Source of the DNA: CAZGRP01 sp964527995
GTDB lineage: Bacteria; Zhuqueibacterota; Zhuqueibacteria; Oceanimicrobiales; CAZGRP01
Length of the DNA: 32,367 bases
Assembly: GCA_964527995.1 (NCBI GenBank)
Contig: CAZGRP010000048.1
Span: forward strand, 1 to 32,367
Reading direction: 5' to 3'
The notes beneath the pieces were generated by a model. It did no database searches and was not told where the DNA came from. It saw only the letters and a program-made list of their open reading frames with translations. The translations under genes were made by a program, and so were the position numbers. Each line of letters starts with the position of its first letter. Position 1 is the stretch's first letter. This document shows positions 8,882-16,229 of this stretch, piece after piece.

Positions 8882-9241
8882 TTGCTTCGGTTCGCATGGG
8901 TGGTCCTGCTTGTGGTGCTGCCCGTGGCCGCAGTGGCTCAGACGCGCGGCGGAGCTGATTCGACCCAAAGTGTGCCGGTCGGCGCCGACCGTTGGTTTGC
9001 GCAGGACAAGATTCACCACTTCGCCGCCAGCGGCTTTCTGTCGGGGATGGGGTATTATCTGGCCCGCCAGCAGAACGGCATCAGCAGCGGCCGCGCTGCC
9101 GGAGTGGGGATCGGGATCTCCATGGTCTTCGGCGCGGCCAAGGAGCTGCGCGACATCGGTCACGGAACGCCGAGCTGGAAAGACCTGGTCGCTGATTTGG
9201 CGGGGGCGGTCACCGTGGCCTTGTTGATTCGCGGCATGTGA
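8882..9241 (+). CDS. YfiM-like (DUF2279) exported or membrane protein
   Basis: The product is 119 residues from TTG 8882, or 121 from GTG 8876. I prefer TTG because GAGGAG (8868-8873) is eight bases before it but only two before the GTG. An N-terminal hydrophobic signal (FAWVVLLVVLPVAAVAQ) is followed by the family pattern: DKIHHFAASGFLSG, then AAKELRDIGHGTPSWKDLVADLAGAV. The HHF and KELRD...KDLVAD residues are the conserved core of the YfiM/DUF2279 family. No lipobox cysteine is present, so unlike E. coli YfiM it is not an evident lipoprotein. Its function is unknown. Confidence 0.72.
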   Translation: MLRFAWVVLLVVLPVAAVAQTRGGADSTQSVPVGADRWFAQDKIHHFAASGFLSGMGYYLARQQNGISSGRAAGVGIGISMVFGAAKELRDIGHGTPSWKDLVADLAGAVTVALLIRGM

Positions 9242-9397
9242 CGGCTGACATAGAGTGCACGCGCACGTAGGGGCCGGCGGGCCGCCAACCGGGATTCCCG
9301 AGTTCCGGGCCTTGCTTCGTGATGCCAACGACAAATCCGATCAGGCCGTACCCTTGATACGACGATCACGTTTCGTCTTTTTTGTTTTTGGAGACAG

Positions 9398-10816
9398 ATG
9401 ACGCAGCCAGAAATCGATAAGCCGCACTCCAACTGTGGCATCGTCGGTGTGTACGGTCATCCGGAGGCGGCGCGTATCGCCTACCTTTCTCTCTATGCTC
9501 TGCAGCACCGTGGCCAGGAGAGTTCCGGCATTGTCACAAGCGATGGTCGGCATGTCTACAAGCATGTCGGTATGGGGCTCGTAGCGGATGTCTTTGCGCG
9601 GGAAGAGACGCTGCGGCAACTGAACGGCCATCTGGCCATCGGCCACAACCGCTACTCGACCACCGGGTCGACTTTCCTCACCAACTGCCAGCCTTTCCTG
9701 GTCAATTTCAAGGAAGGACCGCTGGCCATCTCCCATAACGGCAACTTTGTCAATTCGGGCTCTCTTCGCCGCAGACTCGAGGAGGAAGGGTCGATCTTTC
9801 AAACCACCACCGACACCGAGGTGGCGCTGCACCTGATGGCCAGCTCGCGCGCCGGCGATCTGGTCGGCAAGATCCGCGATGCCTTCGGCCAGATCCGTGG
9901 GGCCTACTCGATCGTTCTGATGAGTCGGGACAGGCTGTTCGCCGTCCGGGATCCGCGTGGCTGGCGGCCGCTGTGCCTGGGCCGACGCGATCGCATGTGG
10001 GTGGTGGCTTCCGAGACCTGCGCCCTCGATCTTGTTGGTGCGCACTATGAGCGCGATATCGAACCCGGCGAGATTCTCATCATCGATGAGGCTGGACTCC
10101 GTTCCGAGCGGTTGCCCGAAGAGGCTGGGCGGTATGCCTGCATCTTTGAGTATGTCTATTTCGCTCGTCCGGACAGCCGTATCTTTGGCGAGAATGTCGA
10201 CAAGGCGCGGCGCAAACTGGGGAAGAACCTGGCCCAGGAGGCGCCGGCCGATGCCGACATCGTCATCTCTGTGCCCGATTCCTCCAACACGGCGGCGGTC
10301 GGCTACTCGCGGCGCAGCAGCATCAAGTTCGAAATCGGTCTCATCCGCAATCACTACATCGGCCGCACGTTCATCCACCCCGACCAGACGGTTCGCGATT
10401 TCAGCGTGAGAATCAAGTTCAATCCCGTACGCGGCGTGCTCGAAGGCCGAAGGGTGGTTGTGGTGGAGGATTCCATCGTCCGCGGCACCACCCTGCGCCA
10501 GTTGACCCAGATGCTCCGCAAAGCCGGAGCGAAGGAAGTGCACGTTCGGGTCAGCTCGCCACCGATCGTGGCGCCATGCCACTACGGCATGGACTTCCCA
10601 ACGAAGAAAGAATTGATTGCTGCCCACAAGAGCGTCGAGGAGATCAAGGATTATCTCGGCGTTGACAGCCTGGAGTATCTTTCCATGGAAGGTCTGCTGG
10701 GTGCGGTCCCTCAGGATCAGGGCGGGTATTGCACTGCTTGTTTCGATGGCAACTACCCGGTGCCGCCCGAGAATGTGGGCAAATTTCAGCACGAAAACAA
10801 GGAAACGGGCGAATGA
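9398..10816 (+). CDS. purF: Amidophosphoribosyltransferase, Fe-S type
   Basis: PurF makes 5-phosphoribosylamine from PRPP and glutamine, the first committed step of purine synthesis. In this 472-residue protein the catalytic cysteine is Cys13 (SNCGIVGVYG), so a 12-residue propeptide must be removed, as in Bacillus subtilis. The glutaminase part contains ALQHRGQESSGI and GHNRYSTTGS. The PRPP loop VVVEDSIVRGTTLR lies near residues 353-366. Cysteines at 248, 394, 445 and 448 match the spacing of the four 4Fe-4S ligands of the B. subtilis enzyme, two of them exactly after propeptide removal. ATG 9398 follows GGAGA. The TGA stop overlaps the next start as ATGA. Confidence 0.97.
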   Translation: MTQPEIDKPHSNCGIVGVYGHPEAARIAYLSLYALQHRGQESSGIVTSDGRHVYKHVGMGLVADVFAREETLRQLNGHLAIGHNRYSTTGSTFLTNCQPFLVNFKEGPLAISHNGNFVNSGSLRRRLEEEGSIFQTTTDTEVALHLMASSRAGDLVGKIRDAFGQIRGAYSIVLMSRDRLFAVRDPRGWRPLCLGRRDRMWVVASETCALDLVGAHYERDIEPGEILIIDEAGLRSERLPEEAGRYACIFEYVYFARPDSRIFGENVDKARRKLGKNLAQEAPADADIVISVPDSSNTAAVGYSRRSSIKFEIGLIRNHYIGRTFIHPDQTVRDFSVRIKFNPVRGVLEGRRVVVVEDSIVRGTTLRQLTQMLRKAGAKEVHVRVSSPPIVAPCHYGMDFPTKKELIAAHKSVEEIKDYLGVDSLEYLSMEGLLGAVPQDQGGYCTACFDGNYPVPPENVGKFQHENKETGE

Positions 10817-11799
10817 AGCCGAACAAGTCCCGGGTCGCAAGACCACGTCGCTGGCTGAAATGGTTGGACTATGTTTTTGTGGCCCGGCCCACTCTGTTTT
10901 TTCCGGTATGGACGATATTCCTGGCCGGGTTTTTCTCCGCCGGAATGGCGGCAAGCAACCAGCCCGTGAGTGCCGCAACCGACAACGGCGTGTCAACCAG
11001 TGTTGCCGACTTCCTGCCGCTCGGCATCGCTCTCACATTACTGATGGGCGGCATCTTTGTTCTGAACCAGATTCACGACGTCAGCAGCGACCGGGCCAAC
11101 AAGAAACTCTTTCTGGTGGCCGAGGGCCACCTGCCTCGGGAGACGGCGGAGAGGGAGGCCTACTTGCTGATTGGAACAGGGTTGCTGATCAGCGTCGTTG
11201 CCGGTCTTTTGCCACTCGTTCTGATGCTGGCGCTGCTGGCCGTTGCCGGGGTACTCTACAGCGTGCGCCCGTTCAGTTGGAAGGATTACCCACTGCGGGG
11301 CTGGGTTGCCAACGCAGCCGGAGGGCTTTTCATCTTTCTCCTCGGGTGGTCGCTTCAGCGGGGCGACTTGGTGATCGCGGTCGAACGGGCTCTGCCATAC
11401 GTCTTCGCTGTCAGCGCCGTCTTTCTCTACACGACATTGCCGGATGTCAGCGGCGACCGGCAGAGCGGCAAGGTAACCTTCTCGGTTCGGTTCGGCCAAA
11501 AGTGGACCCTGGCGCTGGGAGCGTTGTTGGAAGTGGCCGCCCTGGTTGGCTCTTTCTTGGACAGGGACCCCATCCTGTTCTATCCGGCTCTGTTTACGGC
11601 ACCTGTCTTCCTCTGGGCTGTGTACACCCAGAAGATGCGCGACGTGCTGCGCGCCGTCAAGTGGTCGATCTTGCTCCTGGCGCTTTATGTCTGCGTAAAC
11701 TGGCCTGCCTACTTCCTGGTCTTGCTCGCCGTCTACCTGGCGTCCAAATGGTACTACCGTTTTCGCTTTGGCATCGAGTATCCGAGTCTTTCCGTGTGA
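10813..11799 (+). CDS. UbiA-family polyprenyltransferase
   Basis: This 328-residue intramembrane enzyme of the UbiA superfamily would join a polyprenyl diphosphate to an acceptor. The first aspartate-rich motif is NQIHDVSSDRANKK (about residues 88-101). It is followed by VAEGHLPRETAERE, equivalent to the PLPSG loop. The second motif is LPDVSGDRQSGKVTFSVRFG (about 216-235). Roughly eight hydrophobic helices surround them. The motifs resemble homogentisate, chlorophyll and digeranylgeranylglyceryl-phosphate transferases about equally. ATG 10813 overlaps the purF stop. The next genes encode a ferredoxin and a geranylgeranyl reductase, which points to an isoprenoid lipid or quinone product. The acceptor is unknown. 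Confidence 0.85.
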   Translation: MKPNKSRVARPRRWLKWLDYVFVARPTLFFPVWTIFLAGFFSAGMAASNQPVSAATDNGVSTSVADFLPLGIALTLLMGGIFVLNQIHDVSSDRANKKLFLVAEGHLPRETAEREAYLLIGTGLLISVVAGLLPLVLMLALLAVAGVLYSVRPFSWKDYPLRGWVANAAGGLFIFLLGWSLQRGDLVIAVERALPYVFAVSAVFLYTTLPDVSGDRQSGKVTFSVRFGQKWTLALGALLEVAALVGSFLDRDPILFYPALFTAPVFLWAVYTQKMRDVLRAVKWSILLLALYVCVNWPAYFLVLLAVYLASKWYYRFRFGIEYPSLSV

Positions 11800-11816
11800 G
11801 CGCGGTTGGAGGCCTG

Positions 11817-12032
11817 ATGATAGGAGTACGCAACGACAAATGTGATTTCTGCGGCGCCTGTGTGGCGGTCTGTCCTTTCGATGCTATCGATCTGTATGAA
11901 TCGAGGATCGAGATCAGCGAGCAGCGCTGCACAGACTGCATGTTGTGTGTGTGGATTTGCCCGGTTGAGACGCTGGCCCCCCTGAAGGTCGTTGAGGAGG
12001 AGGGATGCGAGACAGCTACGACTGCATTGTAG
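11817..12032 (+). CDS. Ferredoxin with two 4Fe-4S clusters, 71 residues
   Basis: The protein carries two complete CX2CX2CX3CP motifs: CDFCGACVAVCP (about residues 9-20) and CTDCMLCVWICP (about 40-51). This is a small bacterial-type 2[4Fe-4S] ferredoxin that shuttles low-potential electrons in the cytosol. The start is ATG 11817, with GGAGG (11808-11812) just upstream. The same frame stays open far upstream through ubiA without meaning. Its last 28 bases overlap the reductase gene that follows, so the two are very likely translated together. In Methanosarcina acetivorans a ferredoxin gene next to a geranylgeranyl reductase supplies that enzyme, which supports reading this one as the reductase partner. 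Confidence 0.9.
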   Translation: MIGVRNDKCDFCGACVAVCPFDAIDLYESRIEISEQRCTDCMLCVWICPVETLAPLKVVEEEGCETATTAL

Positions 12033-13180
12033 TCGGTGCCGGTCCGGGCGGCTCTTGGGCTGCCAAGCATGCCGCCGACGCGGGCCTGAAAGTTCTCCTT
12101 CTTGAAAAGGATCGTGAGGTGGGTGTGCCGGTGCGCTGCGCCGAAGGTGTCGGTGAGGCCAGCCTGAAGATGGTGGTCGAGCCGCGCGATCGCTGGATCG
12201 CCAGTATCGTCACCGGGGCGGTGCTGGTCTCCCCGGATGGCCAGGAGGTGGTGCTGGAGAACGGCAAAGAGCGTGGCTATGTCCTGGAGCGCAAGATCTT
12301 CGACTATGACCTGGCGATGATGGCAGCGGAGGCTGGCGCCGACGTCTTGACCAAAGCGTACGTCTGTGGGCTTCTGAAGCCCAACGGCAAGGTGGAGGGC
12401 GTGCGCGTGCGCCACATGGGCAAGAGCTACGATATCCGGGCTAGAGTGGTCATCGGTGCCGATGGGGTGGAGTCGCGCGTGGGTCGCTGGGCCGGATTGC
12501 GCACGAATATCAAACTCAAAGACATGGAGAGCTGCCTGCAGATGACGCTGGCCAACATCCGTGTGGACAGTCGCTACATCTGGTTGTATTTTGGCAAGGA
12601 GGTGGCTCCAGGCGGCTATCTGTGGGTTTTTCCAAAAAGTGATACCGTTGCCAACGTCGGCCTCGGCATCTCGGGGGACTACGCCCGCCGCCGCGCCGCC
12701 GCCCACTATCTGAAAGACTTCGTCGATCGGAATTTCCCGGATGCGGCGGTCCTCTACACCGTTGTTGGCGGAGTACCGTGCGCCCCGACCCTGAAGAAGA
12801 TCGTCGGCGACGGCGTTATGCTGGTCGGCGATGCCGCCCATCAGGCGAATCCGATCAGCGGCGGCGGCATTGTCACCGCCATGATGGCTGGACGCATCGC
12901 CGGCAAGGTGGCCGCGGCGGCAGTCAAAGAAGACGATGTTTCGGAGAGGCGGCTGCAGGAATACCCCGAGCAATGGCATCGCCTCGAAGGGAAGAACCAC
13001 GAGCGGCTTTACAGGGTGAAGAAGGCGGTGCACAGGTTGTCAGACGAAGACTTGAATCGGACCGCAAGGACTGTTCTCAGCCTGCCGCCCGAACAGCGCA
13101 CCCTGGTCAATATTTTCAAGTCCGCACTCTTCAAGCATCCAACGCTCATCTTTGAAGCCATCAAGGCGTTCATGGGATAG
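12005..13180 (+). CDS. Geranylgeranyl reductase family FAD enzyme
   Basis: This 391-residue flavoprotein belongs to the family that saturates prenyl chains of archaeal lipids, menaquinone or chlorophyll. It opens with the FAD-binding CIVVGAGPGGSWAAKHA (residues 7-23) and has PVRCAEGVGE with Cys45, a position conserved in archaeal-type members. The family motif APGGYLWVFPK lies near residue 205 and lines the substrate cavity. The second FAD motif, GVMLVGDAAHQANPISGGG, follows further on. ATG 12005 sits right after an extended GAGGAGGAGGG purine tract and overlaps the ferredoxin gene by 28 bases. Whether the substrate is a glycerol ether lipid, a quinone tail or polyprenol cannot be decided from sequence. 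Confidence 0.9.
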   Translation: MRDSYDCIVVGAGPGGSWAAKHAADAGLKVLLLEKDREVGVPVRCAEGVGEASLKMVVEPRDRWIASIVTGAVLVSPDGQEVVLENGKERGYVLERKIFDYDLAMMAAEAGADVLTKAYVCGLLKPNGKVEGVRVRHMGKSYDIRARVVIGADGVESRVGRWAGLRTNIKLKDMESCLQMTLANIRVDSRYIWLYFGKEVAPGGYLWVFPKSDTVANVGLGISGDYARRRAAAHYLKDFVDRNFPDAAVLYTVVGGVPCAPTLKKIVGDGVMLVGDAAHQANPISGGGIVTAMMAGRIAGKVAAAAVKEDDVSERRLQEYPEQWHRLEGKNHERLYRVKKAVHRLSDEDLNRTARTVLSLPPEQRTLVNIFKSALFKHPTLIFEAIKAFMG

Positions 13181-13272
13181 AGTCCAGCTTGGTCCGGGAC
13201 GGTTCTGCTGTACGGGATGGAGCCGCGAGCGGATTCCGGAGGGGCGGGTCAGCCGCCGATTTGTGGAGAGAC

Positions 13273-13866
13273 ATGCCGAAAGACGAAAGGGTCATCACCG
13301 TCTCCAATGCCCTCAGCATCTGCCGGGCACTGCTGGTCGTGCCGATCATCTACTTCTTGCGCCGGGGTGGCCCGCAGGCCAACATCGACGCCGTGCTGTT
13401 GATGCTGCTGGCGGCGCTGACCGACTGGCTCGACGGCTTTCTGGCGCGCCGGCTGCACAAGACCTCCAATGTCGGCCGCGTGCTCGATCCGCTGGCCGAC
13501 AAGATCGCCATTGCGGCGATCGTCGTCATCCTGGCCGTGGAACGCGGGTTTCCTCTCTGGTTTGTGGCGGTCGCCCTTACACGCGACCTGGCGATCTTGA
13601 TTGTGGGGTTGTACATCGCTCGGCGCTACCACTACATCGTTGAATCCAATATGTACGGCAAAGTGACGGCCACGGTGCTGGCACTGTTGATCATCGTCTA
13701 TACGCTCGAGTGGAGACTCGCCAGTATCATCCTCTTGTGGGCTGCCCTGGCGATGCTGATCATCTCGTCCGCAAACTATCTCCAGCGTTTCGTGCATTTG
13801 CGCCAGACGTTCGTTCGCTCCGGCTCTTTGCCGCCTTCACGACGCCGCGTGGCTGCCGATTCGTAG
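13273..13866 (+). CDS. CDP-alcohol phosphatidyltransferase (PgsA-like)
   Basis: This 197-residue inner-membrane enzyme has the complete CDP-alcohol phosphotransferase motif DX2DGX2ARX8GX3DX3D (DWLDGFLARRLHKTSN continuing to GRVLDPLADK, about residues 50-76). The start NALSICRALLVVPIIYFL is usual for PgsA. The common member makes phosphatidylglycerophosphate from CDP-diacylglycerol and glycerol-3-phosphate. The same fold also makes phosphatidylserine, phosphatidylinositol phosphate and archaeal ether phospholipids. ATG 13273 is preferred; TTG 13261 in frame is possible. It lies 92 bases after the reductase gene. Its neighbours raise the question of an isoprenoid CDP-lipid substrate, but PgsA is the default reading. 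Confidence 0.88.
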   Translation: MPKDERVITVSNALSICRALLVVPIIYFLRRGGPQANIDAVLLMLLAALTDWLDGFLARRLHKTSNVGRVLDPLADKIAIAAIVVILAVERGFPLWFVAVALTRDLAILIVGLYIARRYHYIVESNMYGKVTATVLALLIIVYTLEWRLASIILLWAALAMLIISSANYLQRFVHLRQTFVRSGSLPPSRRRVAADS

Positions 13867-13924
13867 TAAGTGTGGACGTGCTCGAGCCTGAGGTTCGCGC
13901 ATCAGATTTTCGAAAGAGATTCCC

Positions 13925-14860
13925 TTGGCAAACGTACTCGGAAAACTGCGAAATGGTCTGGCCAAGACCCGCGCGGGGCTGGTCGGAGAGATCTCTCGGC
14001 TGATTTTCAGCCGGAACAAAATCGACGACCAACTCTACGACGAGTTGGAGGAGTTGCTGATCGCCGCCGACGTCGGTGTAGACACTTCCATCGACCTGAT
14101 CGAGAGTCTGCGCCAGGAGGTGCGGCGGCGGAGTATCAGCCAGCCGGCGGAGTTGTATGACCTCCTGGAGGCTTTGGTGTCGGAGCGCCTCAGCCAGCGG
14201 CAAAACGGGCAGGAGGCGACGGCGGAGGACTACTTCAGCCCGGTGGTCAAACCTTTTGTGATCATGGTGGTCGGTGTCAATGGCACCGGCAAGACGACGT
14301 CGATCGGCAAGCTCGGGCATCACTTTCGGCAGCATGGCAAACGTGTTCTGCTTGCGGCTGCCGACACCTTTCGGGCGGCCGCCGCCGACCAGCTCGGGAT
14401 CTGGGCCGACCGCATCGGAGCCGACCTGGTTCGGGGTCAGCCTGGCGGCGATCCTGCCGCCGTCGCCTTCGACGCTTTGCAGGCGGCCAGGGCGCGCAAC
14501 ATCGACGTGCTGATCGTCGATACGGCGGGCCGGCTTCACACCAAAGTCAACCTGATGGCCGAGCTCCAAAAGATCCGCCGCGTCCTGAGCAAGGGAATGG
14601 AAGGTGCACCGCACGAGGTTTTACTTGTGCTGGATGCCACGACCGGGCAGAACGGCCTGGCGCAGGCTCGGCAGTTCACCCAGGCCGTGGGCACCAGCGG
14701 AATCATTCTGACGAAGTTGGATGGCACGGCCAAAGGCGGCATCGTGCTGGCGATCCAGGATGAGCTGCACGTGCCGGTGAAATTCGTCGGCGTCGGCGAG
14801 GCACTCGACGACCTGGAGCCGTTCGATCCCAAGGCGTACGCCGAAGCGCTTTTCGAGTAA
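13925..14860 (+). CDS. ftsY: Signal recognition particle receptor FtsY
   Basis: FtsY is the membrane-associated GTPase that docks SRP-ribosome complexes at the translocon. The 311-residue product is a short form lacking the long acidic A domain. It has the N-domain helices, then G1 GVNGTGKTT (117-125), DTFRAAAADQL (147-157), G3 DTAGRL near 199, and the base-specificity motif TKLDGTAKGG near 260. It ends with the closing helix FDPKAYAEALF. Translation begins at TTG 13925; AGAG lies upstream but the ribosome site is weak. The gene sits seven bases before rimO. Confidence 0.96.
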   Translation: MANVLGKLRNGLAKTRAGLVGEISRLIFSRNKIDDQLYDELEELLIAADVGVDTSIDLIESLRQEVRRRSISQPAELYDLLEALVSERLSQRQNGQEATAEDYFSPVVKPFVIMVVGVNGTGKTTSIGKLGHHFRQHGKRVLLAAADTFRAAAADQLGIWADRIGADLVRGQPGGDPAAVAFDALQAARARNIDVLIVDTAGRLHTKVNLMAELQKIRRVLSKGMEGAPHEVLLVLDATTGQNGLAQARQFTQAVGTSGIILTKLDGTAKGGIVLAIQDELHVPVKFVGVGEALDDLEPFDPKAYAEALFE

Positions 14861-14867
14861 GCGAAAG

Positions 14868-16196
14868 ATGCGCAAGAAAAAAATCAGCCTCGTAACCCTC
14901 GGCTGCCCCAAGAACCTCACCGACTCGGAGGTCCTCGCCGGAGGTCTGCGCAGCGCCGCTGTGGAATTCGTCGACGATCCGGAGGAGGCCGAGGCCATTA
15001 TTATCAACACCTGCGGGTTCATCGACGCTGCCAAGCAGGAGTCGATCGATGCGATTCTGAGCGCCGTAAAGCTGAAACAGCAGGGCCGCTGCGACCAGGT
15101 GTTCGTCACCGGCTGTCTTTCGCAGCGGTATGGCCGGGAACTGGCAGCAGAGATTCCGGAGGTGGATGGCTTCTACGGCAACCGCGACCTGCGTCGGATT
15201 GTGCGCGACCTGGCGCATCGACTCGATCTGCGCACCGAGATCCTCGGCGAACGCGAGCTTCTTTCGCCCAAGCACTATGCCTATCTGAAAATCTCTGAGG
15301 GCTGCGAGCACCCCTGCACGTTCTGCGCCATTCCGGGCATTCGTGGCCCGTTTCAAAGTCGGCCGATGGAAGACCTGCTTGCCGAGGCCGAACGTCTGGC
15401 GCAGATGGGGGTGAAGGAGCTCATTCTCATCGCCCAGGACACGACCCAATACGGCGAAGACCTGTACGGTGACAAGCGGCTGGTACCGTTGCTCGATCGC
15501 CTTGCTTCGATTCAGGGGATCGAATGGATCCGAATTCTGTACACCTACCCTGCCAATTTCACCGACGATCTGGCTGACCTTATTGCTGAACGGCCAACGA
15601 TTTGTAACTATCTGGATCTCCCGATTCAGCACATCAGCGACCGGCTGCTGAAGCGGATGGCCCGCCGGGTCGACAGAGCCGGCATTGAACGCATCATCGA
15701 TACCTTGCGCAGCAGGGTACCCGAGATCGCCTTGCGCACCACCCTGATCGTCGGTTTCCCTGGAGAGACCGAGGAGGACTTCGTCGAGCTGGTCGACTTC
15801 GTGGAACAGGTTCGCTTCGAACATCTTGGGGTTTTTACCTACTCTCGCGAGGAGGGCACGCCATCCTACAATTTTCCGGATCAGGTGCCGGAGAAGGTCA
15901 AAAGGGAGCGGTGGCAGGTGCTGACGGACTTGCAGAACGAGATCGTCGAACAGAGAAACGCCTCTCTGGTAGGCCGCGCGCTGCGCGTCCTCGGCGATGG
16001 CCTGGATGAGGAGTTGGGGGTGGCCCTGGGTCGCACCTGCTGGGATTGTCCCGAGATCGATGGTGTCGTGCAACTCGACAAGGCCGTACCCGCGGGAAAC
16101 TTTTGTCAGATCCAGGTTGTGGAATACGTGGGGCGCGATCTGGTCGGCAGAGTGGTCGAAGATGAGTCACACGTGCCGTACCATGTCGGTGTTTAA
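14868..16196 (+). CDS. rimO: Ribosomal protein S12 methylthiotransferase
   Basis: RimO adds a methylthio group to the conserved aspartate of ribosomal protein S12. The 442-residue protein has the three N-terminal cysteines of the auxiliary cluster (Cys13 in LGCPKNLTDSE, Cys49 in NTCGFIDAAKQES, Cys83 in TGCLSQRY). The radical-SAM triad CEHPCTFC is at 146-153, within KISEGCEHPCTFCAIP, and the following IRGPFQSRP is typical of RimO rather than MiaB. A C-terminal TRAM-like domain completes the protein. ATG 14868 begins right at the family start. It follows ftsY by seven bases. Confidence 0.96.
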   Translation: MRKKKISLVTLGCPKNLTDSEVLAGGLRSAAVEFVDDPEEAEAIIINTCGFIDAAKQESIDAILSAVKLKQQGRCDQVFVTGCLSQRYGRELAAEIPEVDGFYGNRDLRRIVRDLAHRLDLRTEILGERELLSPKHYAYLKISEGCEHPCTFCAIPGIRGPFQSRPMEDLLAEAERLAQMGVKELILIAQDTTQYGEDLYGDKRLVPLLDRLASIQGIEWIRILYTYPANFTDDLADLIAERPTICNYLDLPIQHISDRLLKRMARRVDRAGIERIIDTLRSRVPEIALRTTLIVGFPGETEEDFVELVDFVEQVRFEHLGVFTYSREEGTPSYNFPDQVPEKVKRERWQVLTDLQNEIVEQRNASLVGRALRVLGDGLDEELGVALGRTCWDCPEIDGVVQLDKAVPAGNFCQIQVVEYVGRDLVGRVVEDESHVPYHVGV

Positions 16197-16229
16197 GCAA
16201 GGGATCCTCGTGGTTCCGAGGAGGTCAGG

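Noticed and set aside
9361..9383. GACGA/TCGTC stem followed by a T-run before purF, possible terminator or attenuator
   Set aside because: The stem is only five pairs with a seven-base loop; too weak to call, though it lies 15 bases before the purF start.
9341..10996. Long open frame on the minus strand opposite purF (551 codons)
   Set aside because: purF on the + strand has all catalytic motifs; the opposite frame has no recognisable domain and is a by-product of G+C-rich codon use.
10617..12032. 471-codon + strand frame running through purF and ubiA into the ferredoxin
   Set aside because: Only the last 71 codons, from ATG 11817 with its own ribosome site, encode a recognisable protein; the rest is out of frame with real genes.
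11657..13033. Long minus-strand frame opposite the ferredoxin and reductase genes
   Set aside because: It is a mirror of real coding sequence, histidine-rich and without domain signals.
16206..16221. CCTCG/CGAGG hairpin next to the ribosome site of the GWxTD gene
   Set aside because: Five pairs only, and partly made by the ribosome site itself; likely chance.
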